Notes: generated by a model not told the origin, from the sequence alone. Shown: positions 30,510-40,003, counted from the first letter of the stretch. The stretch: DNA of 64,000 bases from Desulfovibrio piger ATCC 29098 (GCF_000156375.1 NZ_DS996359.1:257570-321569), one strand, 5' to 3'. Made by a program: numbers and translations.

Positions 30510-31865
30510 GTGGAGCTTTACAAGCTTTTGGAAACCTTTAACGGCTTTTTGTGGTGCCCGGTCATGCTGGTGCTGCTGGTAGGCACGGGCATCTATCTGA
30601 ATATAGCGCTACGCTTTTTCTCCTTCCGCAATTGGGTACGAGCTTACAAGTGCCTGTGGCAGGGGCGGTCCCATCAGTCCGAACACGGCGAGATCTCGCC
30701 GTGGAATGCCCTCATGACTGCTCTGGCCGCAGATATCGGTACCGGTAACGTGGTGGGCGTGGCCCTGGCCATCGCCGTGGGCGGCCCCGGCGCCCTGTTC
30801 TGGATGTGGGTCACGGCCCTGGTGGGCATGATGACCAAGTTCAGCGAAGTGCTGCTTTCCGTGCACTTCCGTGAAAAGACCCCCGCCGGCAACTGGGTGG
30901 GCGGCGCCATGTATTTCATCAAGAACGGCCTGGGCCCCAAATGGGTCTGGCTGGGCACCAGTTTTGCCGTGTTCGGCATCTGCGCCTGTATCGGTACGGG
31001 CGGCATGGTGCAGGCCAAGGCCATCACGGACAATATCTCCGGCACCTTCGGCCTGCCCGCGTGGCTGTGCGGCCTGATCCTGGTGGGCCTGTGCGTGGCC
31101 GTGCTGCTGGGCGGCGTGCGCCGCATCGGCGCCGTGGCGGGCAAGATCGTGCCCTTCATGGCCATCATGTATGTCTTCATGTGCCTGCTCATCATCGGCA
31201 TGAACATCGAAAAGGTCCCCTCCGTGTTCTGGTGGGTGATCTCCGATGCCTTCCAGCCCACGGCGGCCACCGGCGGCTTTGTGGGCGCCACGGTGATGAT
31301 GGCCATCCGTCAGGGCATGGCCCGCGGTATCTTCTCCAACGAAGCCGGCCTGGGTACCGCTCCCATGGCCCACGCGGCCTCCACGGCCGAGACCCCGCTG
31401 GTGCAGGCCTCCATCGGCATGCTCGACGTCTTCATCGATACCATCATCGTCTGCAGCATGACGGGCTTCGTGATCCTGGTGACGGGCACCTGGACCGCCG
31501 GTTCCTCCGCCGCCAGCATGATGACCTCCATGGCTTTCGAACAGGCGCTGCCTGGTGTGGGCCAGTTCGCGGTCACCATCTGCCTGACCTTCTTCGCCTT
31601 CACCACCATCCTCGGCTGGTGCGTGTACGGTGAACGCTGCGCCATCTACCTGTTCGGCGACCGTGCCCAGATGGTCTTCCGCCTGGTCTACTGCCTGGCG
31701 GTGGGCGTGGGCTCCGTCCTGGCCCTGGATGCCGTGTGGCTCCTGGCCGATACCTGCAACGCCCTTATGGCGCTGCCCAACCTTACCGGCGTCCTGCTGC
31801 TGAGCCCCGTGCTGTTCAAGATCGTACGGGACGAGGTGGCCCGGGACGACCGTTTCGTCGTGTAG
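30510..31865 (+). CDS. Sodium:alanine symporter family protein
   Basis: A 451-residue secondary transporter of the AGCS family, importing alanine or glycine with sodium. About ten membrane segments are visible. Family motifs: NALMTALAADIGTGNVVGVA, GGPGALFWMW, NEAGLGTAPMAHAAS. The start is GTG 30510 with GGAGG upstream; a longer frame without such a site exists. The downstream GC-rich palindrome (about 31872-31897) may end transcription. Confidence 0.93.
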   Translation: MELYKLLETFNGFLWCPVMLVLLVGTGIYLNIALRFFSFRNWVRAYKCLWQGRSHQSEHGEISPWNALMTALAADIGTGNVVGVALAIAVGGPGALFWMWVTALVGMMTKFSEVLLSVHFREKTPAGNWVGGAMYFIKNGLGPKWVWLGTSFAVFGICACIGTGGMVQAKAITDNISGTFGLPAWLCGLILVGLCVAVLLGGVRRIGAVAGKIVPFMAIMYVFMCLLIIGMNIEKVPSVFWWVISDAFQPTAATGGFVGATVMMAIRQGMARGIFSNEAGLGTAPMAHAASTAETPLVQASIGMLDVFIDTIIVCSMTGFVILVTGTWTAGSSAASMMTSMAFEQALPGVGQFAVTICLTFFAFTTILGWCVYGERCAIYLFGDRAQMVFRLVYCLAVGVGSVLALDAVWLLADTCNALMALPNLTGVLLLSPVLFKIVRDEVARDDRFVV

Positions 31866-32138
31866 GCAACCGGGGGCGGGCCCCGGGCCCGCCCCTTGCA
31901 ACATATCCATGACATAGCCTGAGGAAGGCAGCCTTCGGGCCGGCGCTCTCCGTCTGCGGGGAGCGGGTCTTGGTGCTCACCCTGAAAACGGCCTTTTCCA
32001 TGGAAAAAGACCGCAGGGAGAAGGCTGCGGAGCTGGCAAGGGCGCAGCGGCGCCTCCGTGACGGTCCGGCATGACGGACTGCCGGCCGGAACGCCGGAGG
32101 CTCCCATCCCGTTCACCTTTTGGAAGAGGGGCAAGGCA

Positions 32139-32951
32139 TTGCAAAAACGTTACCTTTCCATCGCCATCCTGACGGCCGTCCTGGCCGTGACGGGGATCGC
32201 CGGCTATCTGTTGCCGGCGGGCCCGGTCGCGGGGGACAAGGAACCTGCCACGCGTCGCATCCTGTTCGACAATGCGGGCGGTCCCGTGGTCTTCGACCAT
32301 CAGAAGCACAGCCGTCTGCTCAAGGAAGATTGCGCCACCTGCCACCACGAGAGCCTGCAGAAGACGCCCGACAAGGCCATGGCCTGTGCCAGCTGCCACG
32401 GCGTGGCCCTGGACGATGCCTTCAAGGCGGGGCACGCCAAGAGCTATCCGGCGGAAAGCTGTGTGACCTGCCACCATTACACGCTGGCGGCCAAGGACTG
32501 GGGGCATCAGCAGCACAGCGAGGAGTTCGGCGTGGACTGCACCTCCTGCCACCATGCCGATACGGACATCGAGCCCGAACCGCAGAGCTGCGCCAACTGC
32601 CATGAGGCCGGGGCCCGGCCCACCAACAAGGCCGCCGAGCCCGGCACGCCGCCGGTGCTGGCCGATGCCGTGCACGCGCGCTGCGTGGCCTGCCACCAGG
32701 ATCTGTTCGGCAAGGCCAAGAACTGCGCTTCCTGCCATGAGCTGAAGCCCACGCGCAAGGATGAGGCCGCCGTGAAGGGCAAGGTGAACACCCTGTATGC
32801 CGACTGCACGGTCTGCCATGTGAAGAAGACGCCGGACAAGCTGATCCCCGGCCGTATGGACGCCTTCCACGGCCAGTGCATGGGCTGTCATGAAAAGCTC
32901 GGCAAGGGCCCCTTCGGCAAGGACAAGTGCGCCCAGTGCCATACCAAGTAG
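32139..32951 (+). CDS. Decaheme cytochrome c of the Rnf locus
   Basis: A 270-residue multiheme cytochrome with ten CxxCH sites (for example CATCHH, CVTCHH, CANCHE, CAQCHT). The N-terminal hydrophobic segment YLSIAILTAVLAVTGIAGYL is a signal or anchor. I chose TTG 32139 (LQKRYLS) because GAGGGG lies upstream and the signal then begins the protein; an ATG at 32058 would add 27 residues. Genes of this type precede rnfC in Desulfovibrio and are thought to link the membrane Rnf complex with the periplasmic cytochrome c pool. RnfC begins 10 bp later. Confidence 0.92.
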   Translation: MQKRYLSIAILTAVLAVTGIAGYLLPAGPVAGDKEPATRRILFDNAGGPVVFDHQKHSRLLKEDCATCHHESLQKTPDKAMACASCHGVALDDAFKAGHAKSYPAESCVTCHHYTLAAKDWGHQQHSEEFGVDCTSCHHADTDIEPEPQSCANCHEAGARPTNKAAEPGTPPVLADAVHARCVACHQDLFGKAKNCASCHELKPTRKDEAAVKGKVNTLYADCTVCHVKKTPDKLIPGRMDAFHGQCMGCHEKLGKGPFGKDKCAQCHTK

Positions 32952-32961
32952 CGAGGCGGGT

Positions 32962-34233
32962 ATGAAAGAAGTATTCCAAATGTTGAAGGACCCGCGTTTC
33001 CACCTGGTGTACGGGGTGACGCAACGGTACAGCAACGGCCCGGAACCGCGCCGTGTGCGCCTCAACCGCGAGGGCTACAAGCTCGTGGAAGGCGTGACCA
33101 AAAAAGCCCTGGTCTACCCGCGCATGCGCCTGGCGGTGCACCCCTCGCCGCTCAAGGGGGACGCGTTCTCGCCCATCTTCGGCCGCATCACCGACGTGAC
33201 CGAGCGCAGCCTCTTCGTGGAGGCCATCGAGCCCGACGAGGCCCTGCGCGCCCTGGCCGACAGCGTGGAGAAGGTGGACCTGATCAATGACGAACGCACG
33301 GGCCAGGAGCTGGCCGTGCTGCTCAAGAGCCTGGGCCTGAACACCAAGAGCCTGGGGCAGCAGTGCGAGACCCTGATCATCAACGGCCTCAACCCCGACC
33401 CCGGCGTCACTTGGGCCGAGCCCATGCTGCTGACCCATCAGGGCACGCTGCGGGCCGGTCTGTCCGTGCTGCGCCGCCTTTCCCCGGCCAAACGCATCCT
33501 GCTGGCCGTACCGCGCGAGATGCACCTGCATTTCGACGACGTGGAAGTGGTGCGCGTGACGGCCCGCTATCCGGCCAGCGTCAACGCCCTGCTGGTCAAG
33601 AGCGTCACCGGCAAGGAGAACCCCGAAGGCGTGGGCGTGGTGGGGCTCCACAATGTCTGGAGCCTGGGCCGCGTGGCCCGCACGGGCCTGCCGCTCATCG
33701 AGTCGGTCATCACCCTGGGCAGCTACACCCACTCCGGCAACTATATCGTCAAGGAAGGCAGCATGCTGGGCGAGCTGCTGGAATTCGCCCACATCAAGCT
33801 CAACAGCGGCGACACCCTGGTGCGCGGCGGCCCGCTGCGCGGCGAGAGCATCGACCGCCTGGACCGCAGCATCACCAAGGGGGCCACGGGCGTCTTCGTG
33901 GTGGAGGCCGGTACCGTGCCGCCCATGGAAGGCCACAGCCCCTGCATCAACTGCGGCGCCTGCGTGCTGATCTGCCCCGCGCGCCTGAGCCCCAGCATGC
34001 TGAGCCGTAACGCGGAATTCGCCCTGCACGAGCGCTGCCGCGACGAACACGTGGACTGCTGTCTGGAATGCGGCCTGTGCGGCTATGTCTGCATCGCCCG
34101 CCGTCCGGTCCTGCAATACATCCGTCTGGCCAAGCACAAGCTGGCCCAGGCCGATGAGGCCCGCCGTCTGAAAGAACGGGAGCTGCGTCCCGCGGCGCAG
34201 TCTGCCGCCGAAGCCAAGGAAGGAGAAAACTGA
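32962..34233 (+). CDS. rnfC: Rnf complex subunit RnfC
   Basis: A 423-residue cytoplasmic subunit that binds NAD(H), FMN and two [4Fe-4S] clusters in the ferredoxin:NAD oxidoreductase. The N-terminal part is RnfC/NqrF-like. The flavin/NAD domain precedes the cluster motifs CINCGACVLICPARLSP and CLECGLCGYVCIARRP near residues 330-380. It overlaps rnfD by 1 nt. The C-terminal tail is Ala/Glu-rich. Confidence 0.94.
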   Translation: MKEVFQMLKDPRFHLVYGVTQRYSNGPEPRRVRLNREGYKLVEGVTKKALVYPRMRLAVHPSPLKGDAFSPIFGRITDVTERSLFVEAIEPDEALRALADSVEKVDLINDERTGQELAVLLKSLGLNTKSLGQQCETLIINGLNPDPGVTWAEPMLLTHQGTLRAGLSVLRRLSPAKRILLAVPREMHLHFDDVEVVRVTARYPASVNALLVKSVTGKENPEGVGVVGLHNVWSLGRVARTGLPLIESVITLGSYTHSGNYIVKEGSMLGELLEFAHIKLNSGDTLVRGGPLRGESIDRLDRSITKGATGVFVVEAGTVPPMEGHSPCINCGACVLICPARLSPSMLSRNAEFALHERCRDEHVDCCLECGLCGYVCIARRPVLQYIRLAKHKLAQADEARRLKERELRPAAQSAAEAKEGEN

Positions 34234-35192
34234 TGCCCGCTGCCGCTCAATCTTCCGTTTTGCTGGCCATGAGCGCCCCGCCGTACTGGCATTGCGGGCG
34301 CACCGTGCGCCGCCAGAGCCTGATGACCCTCGCGGCCCTGCTGCCTGCCGTCATCGGGGCCGTCTGGACCTGGGGCCTGCCCGCCGTGCGCGTCATGTCC
34401 CTGTGCGTGGCCGTGGCCGTGCTCACCGAGGCCGCCTGTCAGAAACTCATGGGCCGCGAGCTGGCCATCGACGATTACACGGCCGTCTGTTCCGGCCTGC
34501 TGCTGTCCTTCATGCTGCCGGCCGACGCCCCCTGGTGGATCGCGGTCATGGCGCCGCTCATCGCCATCAGCCTGGGCAAGATGGCCTTCGGCGGCTTGGG
34601 CGCCAACCCGGTCAACACCTCCGTGGTGGGCTGGGCCGTGCTCTTCGTCTCCTTCCCCCTGTTCATGGAACCCAATGCCGTGCAGCTCAATGCCGCGTCC
34701 ATGGTGGACCCGCTGGTGCGGCTCAAATTCTTCGGCTGGGCCGATGCCGGCCGCATCCCCCTGCAGGACCTGCTGCTGGGCCAGCAGATCAACGGCCTCG
34801 GCGCCGGGCAGGTGGGGGCGCTCTTCCTGGGCGGCTCCCTGCTGGCGGCCCGCGGCATCATCCGCTGGCAGATCGCCCTGGGCTTCTTTGCCGGGGTGGC
34901 CGGTCTGGCCGCGCTCTTCTATATGAACAGCCCCGCCACCGACGCGTCGCCCCTGTTCCACCTGTGCACGGGCTCGGTCATGCTGGGCGGTTTCTTCCTC
35001 ATCACCGATCCGGCCAACGCGCCGTCGCGCCCCCTGCCCATGTTCCTGTACGGCCTGCTGGGCGGCGCGCTGGTGATGACCATCCGCAAGTACGGCATCT
35101 ACCTTGACGGTGTGCCCTTTGCCATCCTGCTGGCCAATCTGGTGGCCCCGCTGCTGGATTCCATCCGGCCCAAACCTTTTGGAGTGCGCTAG
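34233..35192 (+). CDS. rnfD: Rnf complex subunit RnfD
   Basis: A 319-residue membrane subunit with about nine spans. The family motifs LGKMAFGGLGANPVNTSVVG and GGFFLITDP are present. In RnfD of other bacteria FMN is bound covalently through Thr in an S-x-A-T motif ahead of the central spans. The aligned stretch here reads AASMVDPLVRLKF and lacks that Thr. The only SxAT is SPATD in a different loop. Flavinylation may therefore be absent or shifted. Confidence 0.92.
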   Translation: MPAAAQSSVLLAMSAPPYWHCGRTVRRQSLMTLAALLPAVIGAVWTWGLPAVRVMSLCVAVAVLTEAACQKLMGRELAIDDYTAVCSGLLLSFMLPADAPWWIAVMAPLIAISLGKMAFGGLGANPVNTSVVGWAVLFVSFPLFMEPNAVQLNAASMVDPLVRLKFFGWADAGRIPLQDLLLGQQINGLGAGQVGALFLGGSLLAARGIIRWQIALGFFAGVAGLAALFYMNSPATDASPLFHLCTGSVMLGGFFLITDPANAPSRPLPMFLYGLLGGALVMTIRKYGIYLDGVPFAILLANLVAPLLDSIRPKPFGVR

Positions 35193-35194
35193 CC

Positions 35195-35773
35195 ATGGCC
35201 GATATCCTGCGAATGATCGTCGTCCTGTCAGCCCTGTGCGGCCTTTCGGGCTTTGCCCTGTCCTACCTCAAGATGGTCACTGCGCCCGTCATCGAGGAAC
35301 AGGTGCTGACCTATGTGCAGGGACCGGCCATTGCCGGGGTGTTCACTGATATCGACAACCAGCCCATCGCCGACCGCAAGGCCTTCGAGACCGAAAAAGG
35401 CCGGGTGCTGGTCTTTCCCGCCATGCGTGACGGGAAGCTGGTGGGCGTGGCCCTGGAAGCCAAGGGCAAGGGCTACGGCGGTGACGTGGGCGTGATGGTG
35501 GGCTTCAATGTGGCCAACGACACGCTGGCGGGCATCGGCACCACCACCCTCAAGGAAACGCCCGGCCTGGGCATGCGTATCGCGGAGCCCGGCTTTACCG
35601 GGCAGTTCAGGGGCATCGCCGCGCCGGTGGGCCTCAAGAGCCAGGGGGGCAGCATCGACGGCATCTCCGGCGCCACCATCTCCTCTTCGGGAGCGGTGAC
35701 GGCCGTGAACCTGGCCGCCGAGGCCTACAAGGCCCTCAAGCCTGAAATCCTCAAGACCTGGGGCAACAAATAA
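35195..35773 (+). CDS. rnfG: Rnf complex subunit RnfG
   Basis: A 192-residue subunit with one N-terminal membrane span and a periplasmic FMN-binding domain. The flavinylation motif is DGISGATISSSGAV near residue 158, with the Thr of SGAT as the site normally modified by ApbE. GGDVGVMVGFN and LKETPGLGMRI are family signatures. The apbE gene at the end of this operon fits. Confidence 0.94.
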   Translation: MADILRMIVVLSALCGLSGFALSYLKMVTAPVIEEQVLTYVQGPAIAGVFTDIDNQPIADRKAFETEKGRVLVFPAMRDGKLVGVALEAKGKGYGGDVGVMVGFNVANDTLAGIGTTTLKETPGLGMRIAEPGFTGQFRGIAAPVGLKSQGGSIDGISGATISSSGAVTAVNLAAEAYKALKPEILKTWGNK

Positions 35774-35783
35774 GGAGCCGGCC

Positions 35784-36464
35784 ATGAGCAGCGTCATGCA
35801 AGAATTCACCAAGGGGCTGTGGAAGGATCTGCCTCCCTTCCGGCTGGTGCTTGGTCTGTGTCCCACGCTGGCGGTCACCAACTCCGCCAACAACGGCCTG
35901 GGCATGGGTGCGGCGGTCATCTTCGTGCTCGTGCTCTCCAACATGATCATTTCCATGGTGCGCGGCATCATCCCCAAGAAAGTGCGCATCGCCTGCTTCA
36001 TCGTCATCGCGGCCTCGCTGGTGGTGGCGGTGGAACTGCTCATGCAGGCCTATGCCTATCCGCTCTACCAGCAGCTGGGCATCTTCGTTCCGCTCATCGT
36101 GGTGAACTGCATCATCCTGGCCCGCGCCGAGGCCTTCGCCGCCAAGAACGGCGTGGCCGCCTCGGTGGCCGACGGCCTGGGCATCGGCCTGGGCTACACC
36201 ATGTCGCTGACCTTCCTGGGTTCGCTGCGCGAGATCCTGGGCAACGGCACCTGGTTCGACCATCCGGTCATGTGGGACGGTTTCCAGCCGTTCGCCATCA
36301 TGGTGCAGGCCCCCGGCGCCTTCATCTGCCTGGGCCTCATCCTGGCCATCATGAACGTCATCAATGTCTGGCAGGCGCGCCGCAAGGGCGGCCAGGTGGT
36401 GGAAACCTCCAGCTGCGGCGGCTGCAAGGCGTGCAGCATGCTCCAGCAGCGTCAGGAACAGTAG
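35784..36464 (+). CDS. rnfE: Rnf complex subunit RnfE
   Basis: A 226-residue membrane subunit with six spans. Motifs: LGLCPTLAVTNSANNGLGMG, LLMQAYAYPLYQQLGIFVPL, and AASVADGLGIGLGYT. The C terminus has a short Cys-rich tail (CGGCKACSM) that I would not expect in most RnfE and that could bind metal. GGAG precedes the start. Confidence 0.94.
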   Translation: MSSVMQEFTKGLWKDLPPFRLVLGLCPTLAVTNSANNGLGMGAAVIFVLVLSNMIISMVRGIIPKKVRIACFIVIAASLVVAVELLMQAYAYPLYQQLGIFVPLIVVNCIILARAEAFAAKNGVAASVADGLGIGLGYTMSLTFLGSLREILGNGTWFDHPVMWDGFQPFAIMVQAPGAFICLGLILAIMNVINVWQARRKGGQVVETSSCGGCKACSMLQQRQEQ

Positions 36465-36491
36465 CCCGCGGGCTTTCGCAAGGATGCGCGT

Positions 36492-37067
36492 ATGGATATC
36501 TTCCAGCTTTTCATCTCGGCCATCTTCGTCAACAACATCGTGCTGGCCCAGTACCTGGGCAACTGCCCCTACCTTGGCTGCTCCAAGGAAAAAGGCGTGG
36601 CCCTGGGCATGGGCGGCGCGGTGATCTTCGTCATCATCGTGGCCACGGCCTGCACCTGGCTCATGCAGCGTTACGTGCTGGAGCCCTTTGGCCTGGGCTA
36701 CCTGCAGACCATCGTCTTCATCGTGGTCATCGCCTCGCTGGTGCAGTTCGTGGAGATGTTCCTCAAGAAGATGGTGCCGCCCCTGTATGCGGCCCTGGGC
36801 ATCTTCCTGCCGCTGATCACCACCAACTGCGCCGTCATGGGCGTGGCCATCCTGGTGCAGCGCGAGGAATACGACCTGCTCACTTCCGTACTGTACGGCG
36901 CGGCCTCGGCCGTGGGCTTCACCCTGGCCCTCCTGCTCATGGCGGGCATCCGCGAGCGGTTGGATACCTGCCGTCTGCCCAAGGCCATGGCCGGGACGCC
37001 CATCGCCCTCATCATGGCCGGCCTGATGTCGCTGGCTTTCATGGGCTTCAAGGGCATGGCGCAATAA
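36492..37067 (+). CDS. rnfA: Rnf complex subunit RnfA
   Basis: A 191-residue membrane subunit homologous to RnfE, inserted in inverted topology. Motifs: NNIVLAQYLGNCPYLGCSKE and GIFLPLITTNCAVMGVA. The two conserved Cys of the RnfA/NqrE pair that hold an iron site are present (NCP, NCA). Length is standard. Confidence 0.95.
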   Translation: MDIFQLFISAIFVNNIVLAQYLGNCPYLGCSKEKGVALGMGGAVIFVIIVATACTWLMQRYVLEPFGLGYLQTIVFIVVIASLVQFVEMFLKKMVPPLYAALGIFLPLITTNCAVMGVAILVQREEYDLLTSVLYGAASAVGFTLALLLMAGIRERLDTCRLPKAMAGTPIALIMAGLMSLAFMGFKGMAQ

Positions 37068-37116
37068 CGCGGACTACGGGCTTTTGACTGCCGCTGGGCG
37101 GCAAGGAGAGGCATAT

Positions 37117-38049
37117 ATGGTTTTCGTTTCCATCATCACCCTGTTCGGATTGGGGCTCGTGGCCGCCATCCTGCTGTCCATCGCCTCGCGCGTCTTCTAC
37201 GTCAAGGAAGACCCGCGGGTGGAGGCCGTGCTGGAGGTCCTGCCCGGGGCCAACTGCGGTGGTTGCGGCTTTGCCGGCTGCGAAGGGTACGCCGCGGCCG
37301 TGGTCTCCGATCCCGACATCCCGGCCAACAAATGCTGCGCGGGCGGTGCCGATACGGCCATCGCCGTGGGCGAGCTGACCGGCAAGACCGTGGCCGAGGC
37401 GGAGCCCCTGTTCTCGCTGCGGCGCTGTGACAAGCTGGCCGGCAATGTGGCCCTGCGCTACCAGTATCAGGGCATGCCCTCCTGCGCGGCGGCGGCCATG
37501 CTGCGCGGCGGCACCGATACCTGCCACTGGTCCTGCATGGGCTTCGGTGACTGCGTGCAGGTCTGCCCCTTCGACGCCATGCAGGTCAAGGACGGCGTGG
37601 TGCGTGTGGACATGTCCCGCTGCACGGGCTGCGGCATGTGCGTTTCGGCCTGCCCGCGCGGGGTGCTGGAGCTGGTGCCGCGCCGCCATCGTGTGGCCGT
37701 GTTTTGCAATACGCGCGACAAGCTGCGCGCCGTGACCGAAGTCTGTGACGCGGGCTGCATCAATTGCGGCCGCTGTGCCAAGGCCTGCCCGGCCAAGGCG
37801 GTGAGCAACGTGGCCGGCCGCATGGTGGTGGACCAGATCAAGTGTGTTTCTTACGGGCCCGATTGCGGTGAGGCCTGCGTGGAGGCCTGTGCCCGCCACA
37901 TCCTGCGCCGTACCTGCCCCACGGGCATCGAGGCCGCCAATGTGGCCAGGATGAAGGATGACAGCGATGGCGACGGCGCTGCTGGGGGCGGCACCGTGCC
38001 TGTGACCGGAAAGAACGACCGCCCCGCACAGGAGAACTGCAATGCCTAA
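37117..38049 (+). CDS. rnfB: Rnf complex subunit RnfB, long form
   Basis: A 310-residue iron-sulfur subunit, the ferredoxin entry point. One N-terminal span is followed by the Cys motif LPGANCGGCGFAGCEGY, then further Cys motifs: CMGFGDCVQVCP, CTGCGMCVSACP and CINCGRCAKACP. Additional Cys lie near CVSYGPDCGEACVEACAR. AAGGAG precedes the start. It overlaps apbE by 8 nt. The Gly/Asp-rich C-terminal tail is probably disordered. Confidence 0.94.
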   Translation: MVFVSIITLFGLGLVAAILLSIASRVFYVKEDPRVEAVLEVLPGANCGGCGFAGCEGYAAAVVSDPDIPANKCCAGGADTAIAVGELTGKTVAEAEPLFSLRRCDKLAGNVALRYQYQGMPSCAAAAMLRGGTDTCHWSCMGFGDCVQVCPFDAMQVKDGVVRVDMSRCTGCGMCVSACPRGVLELVPRRHRVAVFCNTRDKLRAVTEVCDAGCINCGRCAKACPAKAVSNVAGRMVVDQIKCVSYGPDCGEACVEACARHILRRTCPTGIEAANVARMKDDSDGDGAAGGGTVPVTGKNDRPAQENCNA

Positions 38050-39070
38050 GACCTCTCGCCGAGATTTTTTGCGCTGGACGCTGGCCGGCAGCGGCCTGCT
38101 GCTGGCCGGTGCGGCCTCCGTCCTTGAGCCCGCGCCCGCTAGGGCCGTGACGCGCCTTGGCGCGCCCGCGCAGCAGACGGCCCTGTTCATGGGCACCATG
38201 GTGAGCATCACCGTGGCCTGTCCGTCGTCCACCCAGGCCCATGATGCCATGGATCTGGCCTTTGCCGAGGGGCGCCGTCTGGAAGCCCTGCTGACCCGGC
38301 ATGACGCGGCGGCCCCCCTGGGCGTGCTCAACAGCCAGGGCAGCCTGCGGGACGTGCCGCCCGAGCTGCTCAATGTCTGGCAGCGGGCCCACGGCATCTG
38401 CCACCTGACCGGCGGTGCCTTCGACGCCACGGTCCTGCCGCTGGTGCGCCTGCTGGAGAGCCGCAGCAATCCCGAAGGCGAGCTGGAGCTGGCCGAGAGC
38501 GATTTGCGCGAGGCCCTGGCCCTGGTGGATACCGATGCCGTCTATGCCGGTCGCGACGGGATGCGCCTGGAACGGCAGGGCATGGGCCTGACCCTGGACG
38601 GCATCGCCAAGGGGCATATCGTGGACGCCATGTCCGCCGTGCTGCTGCGCGCGGGCTGCGAGAACCACCTCATCAATGCCGGGGGCGACATCCTGGCGCG
38701 CGGCCACAAGGCCCCGGGCGTGTTCTGGCGCGTGGCCGTGGAAGACCCGGAAAAGCGCGGCCACTATCCGCAGGTGCTGGAGCTGTACAACCAGGCCATC
38801 GCCACGTCCGGCGGCTATGAGATGCACTATGACGCCGAGGGGCGCCATCACCACCTGCTGGATCCGTCCACCGGACGCAGCCCCGTGCTGGGCAGCATGA
38901 GCGTGCTGGCCGCCACCTGCATGCAGGCCGATGCGCTGGCCACCGGCCTGTCCGTCCTGCCCGCCGGGGAAGCCCTGACCCTGGCCGACAGCCTTTCGGG
39001 CTGCGCCTGCGGCCTGCTGCGCCGGGACGGCCGTTTGCAGGTCTCCCGCCGCTGGCCTGCGGAAGCCTGA
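38042..39070 (+). CDS. apbE: FAD:protein FMN transferase ApbE
   Basis: A 342-residue flavin transferase that attaches FMN to Thr of RnfG (and RnfD where the site exists). It has a Tat-type leader TSRRDFLRWTLAGSG, implying folded export. Catalytic-domain motifs: FMGTMVSITVAC, VTDADA-type segment ALVDTDAVY, DLDGIAKG equivalent TLDGIAKGHIVD, INAGGDILARG, ATSGGYEMHY, HHLLDPSTGRSP. Last gene of the operon, with a terminator at 39091. Confidence 0.94.
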   Translation: MPKTSRRDFLRWTLAGSGLLLAGAASVLEPAPARAVTRLGAPAQQTALFMGTMVSITVACPSSTQAHDAMDLAFAEGRRLEALLTRHDAAAPLGVLNSQGSLRDVPPELLNVWQRAHGICHLTGGAFDATVLPLVRLLESRSNPEGELELAESDLREALALVDTDAVYAGRDGMRLERQGMGLTLDGIAKGHIVDAMSAVLLRAGCENHLINAGGDILARGHKAPGVFWRVAVEDPEKRGHYPQVLELYNQAIATSGGYEMHYDAEGRHHHLLDPSTGRSPVLGSMSVLAATCMQADALATGLSVLPAGEALTLADSLSGCACGLLRRDGRLQVSRRWPAEA

Positions 39071-39090
39071 TGCCGATCGTTCATGGATGT

Positions 39091-39125
39091 AAAAAGCCCG
39101 TCCCCCGCAGGGGACGGGCTTTTTT
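39091..39125 (+). terminator. Terminator of the cytochrome-rnf-apbE operon
   Basis: AAAAAGCCCGTCCC and GGGACGGGCTTTTTT around loop CCGCAG. Confidence 0.92.
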
Positions 39126-39383
39126 CGTCTCCGTTTCCGGCCCTTCCGCCTCCCCCAAGCTCGTTCCCGCCTGCTGCGGCATCCTGTCGCCGGCTCCACG
39201 AAGGGATGCGGTCAAAGGTGGCAAGAGGATGAGGCAAGGCCGGCGACGTTTTCCCGGCCGCTGGCGGCCATCCGGGTGGAAGGTGACCTGATCCACCGCC
39301 GCATCTGATGTGCCGTCGCAAGGCATGAAAAAAGGGAGGACCATGTCCTCCCTTTTGGTTTGTCGTGGGTGCTGCCGTGGGGC
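39126..39383. other. Convergent gap after apbE
   Basis: Apart from the OsmC-gene terminator at 39328-39356 I see no gene or repeat here. Confidence 0.6.
39328..39356 (-). terminator. Terminator of the OsmC-family gene
   Basis: GGGAGGAC and GTCCTCCC form the stem; six T follow on the minus strand. Confidence 0.85.
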
Positions 39384-39794
39384 CTAGCGGCTCCACTTGA
39401 AGGTGAAGACCTGCTCGGTATCGGGGTGCAGGCTCAGATGCACGGGGCAGGTGTGGGCGGCCCGTTCGATCATGGTCTTTTCCTTTTCGGAGAAGTCACG
39501 GTCGGGCATGTTGAAGATGATCTCGATCTTGCCGATGCGGCGCGGGTTGGCGCTCATGGTCTTGCTGATCTCGATGATGGTGCCGGTCACGTCCACGCCG
39601 TGGTTCCGGCCGTAGATGCCGATGATGGTCATGGCGCAGGCGGCCAGGGCCGTGGCGCAGAGGTCGGTGGGGCAGAAGGCTTCGCCCTTGCCGTTGTTGT
39701 CCTTGGGGGCGTCGGTGACGAGCACGGTACCGCTCTGCTGGTGCACGCATTCCACGCGCAGGTCGCCGAGATATTTGGCGATGATGTCTGCCAT
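39384..39794 (-). CDS. OsmC-family peroxiredoxin-like protein
   Basis: A 136-residue OsmC/Ohr-fold protein. The two conserved cysteines are in CPTDLCATALAACAMTIIG and TCPVHLSLHP, the usual thiol peroxidase pair. An extra Cys pair lies in the first motif. GAAFCPTD-type context suggests the OsmC-like subgroup. Members reduce organic peroxides, useful for an anaerobe exposed to oxygen; direct function here is untested. AAGGAG precedes the start at 39794. Confidence 0.9.
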   Translation of the reverse strand: MADIIAKYLGDLRVECVHQQSGTVLVTDAPKDNNGKGEAFCPTDLCATALAACAMTIIGIYGRNHGVDVTGTIIEISKTMSANPRRIGKIEIIFNMPDRDFSEKEKTMIERAAHTCPVHLSLHPDTEQVFTFKWSR

Positions 39795-39946
39795 GAGGGA
39801 ACTCCTTTTTTTTGCCCCAGAATGCCCTGTCGGCTTCCCGGACGCAAGAGGTATGTCCATAGTCGGGGAAAACATTTTCGGGCCTTCCGGGGGCCTTGTG
39901 GCGTTATGGCGGGCCATGGCCCGGATGCCGGGCCGTTCCGCCCATG

Positions 39947-39972
39947 AAAAAAGGGGAGGCGGATGCCTCCCC
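39947..39972 (-). terminator. Terminator of the malic enzyme gene
   Basis: GGGGAGGC, loop of four, GCCTCCCC, followed by six T on the minus strand. Confidence 0.88.
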
Positions 39973-40003
39973 AACAAGCTCCCGGAGATGGGAGCAGTCT
40001 GTC

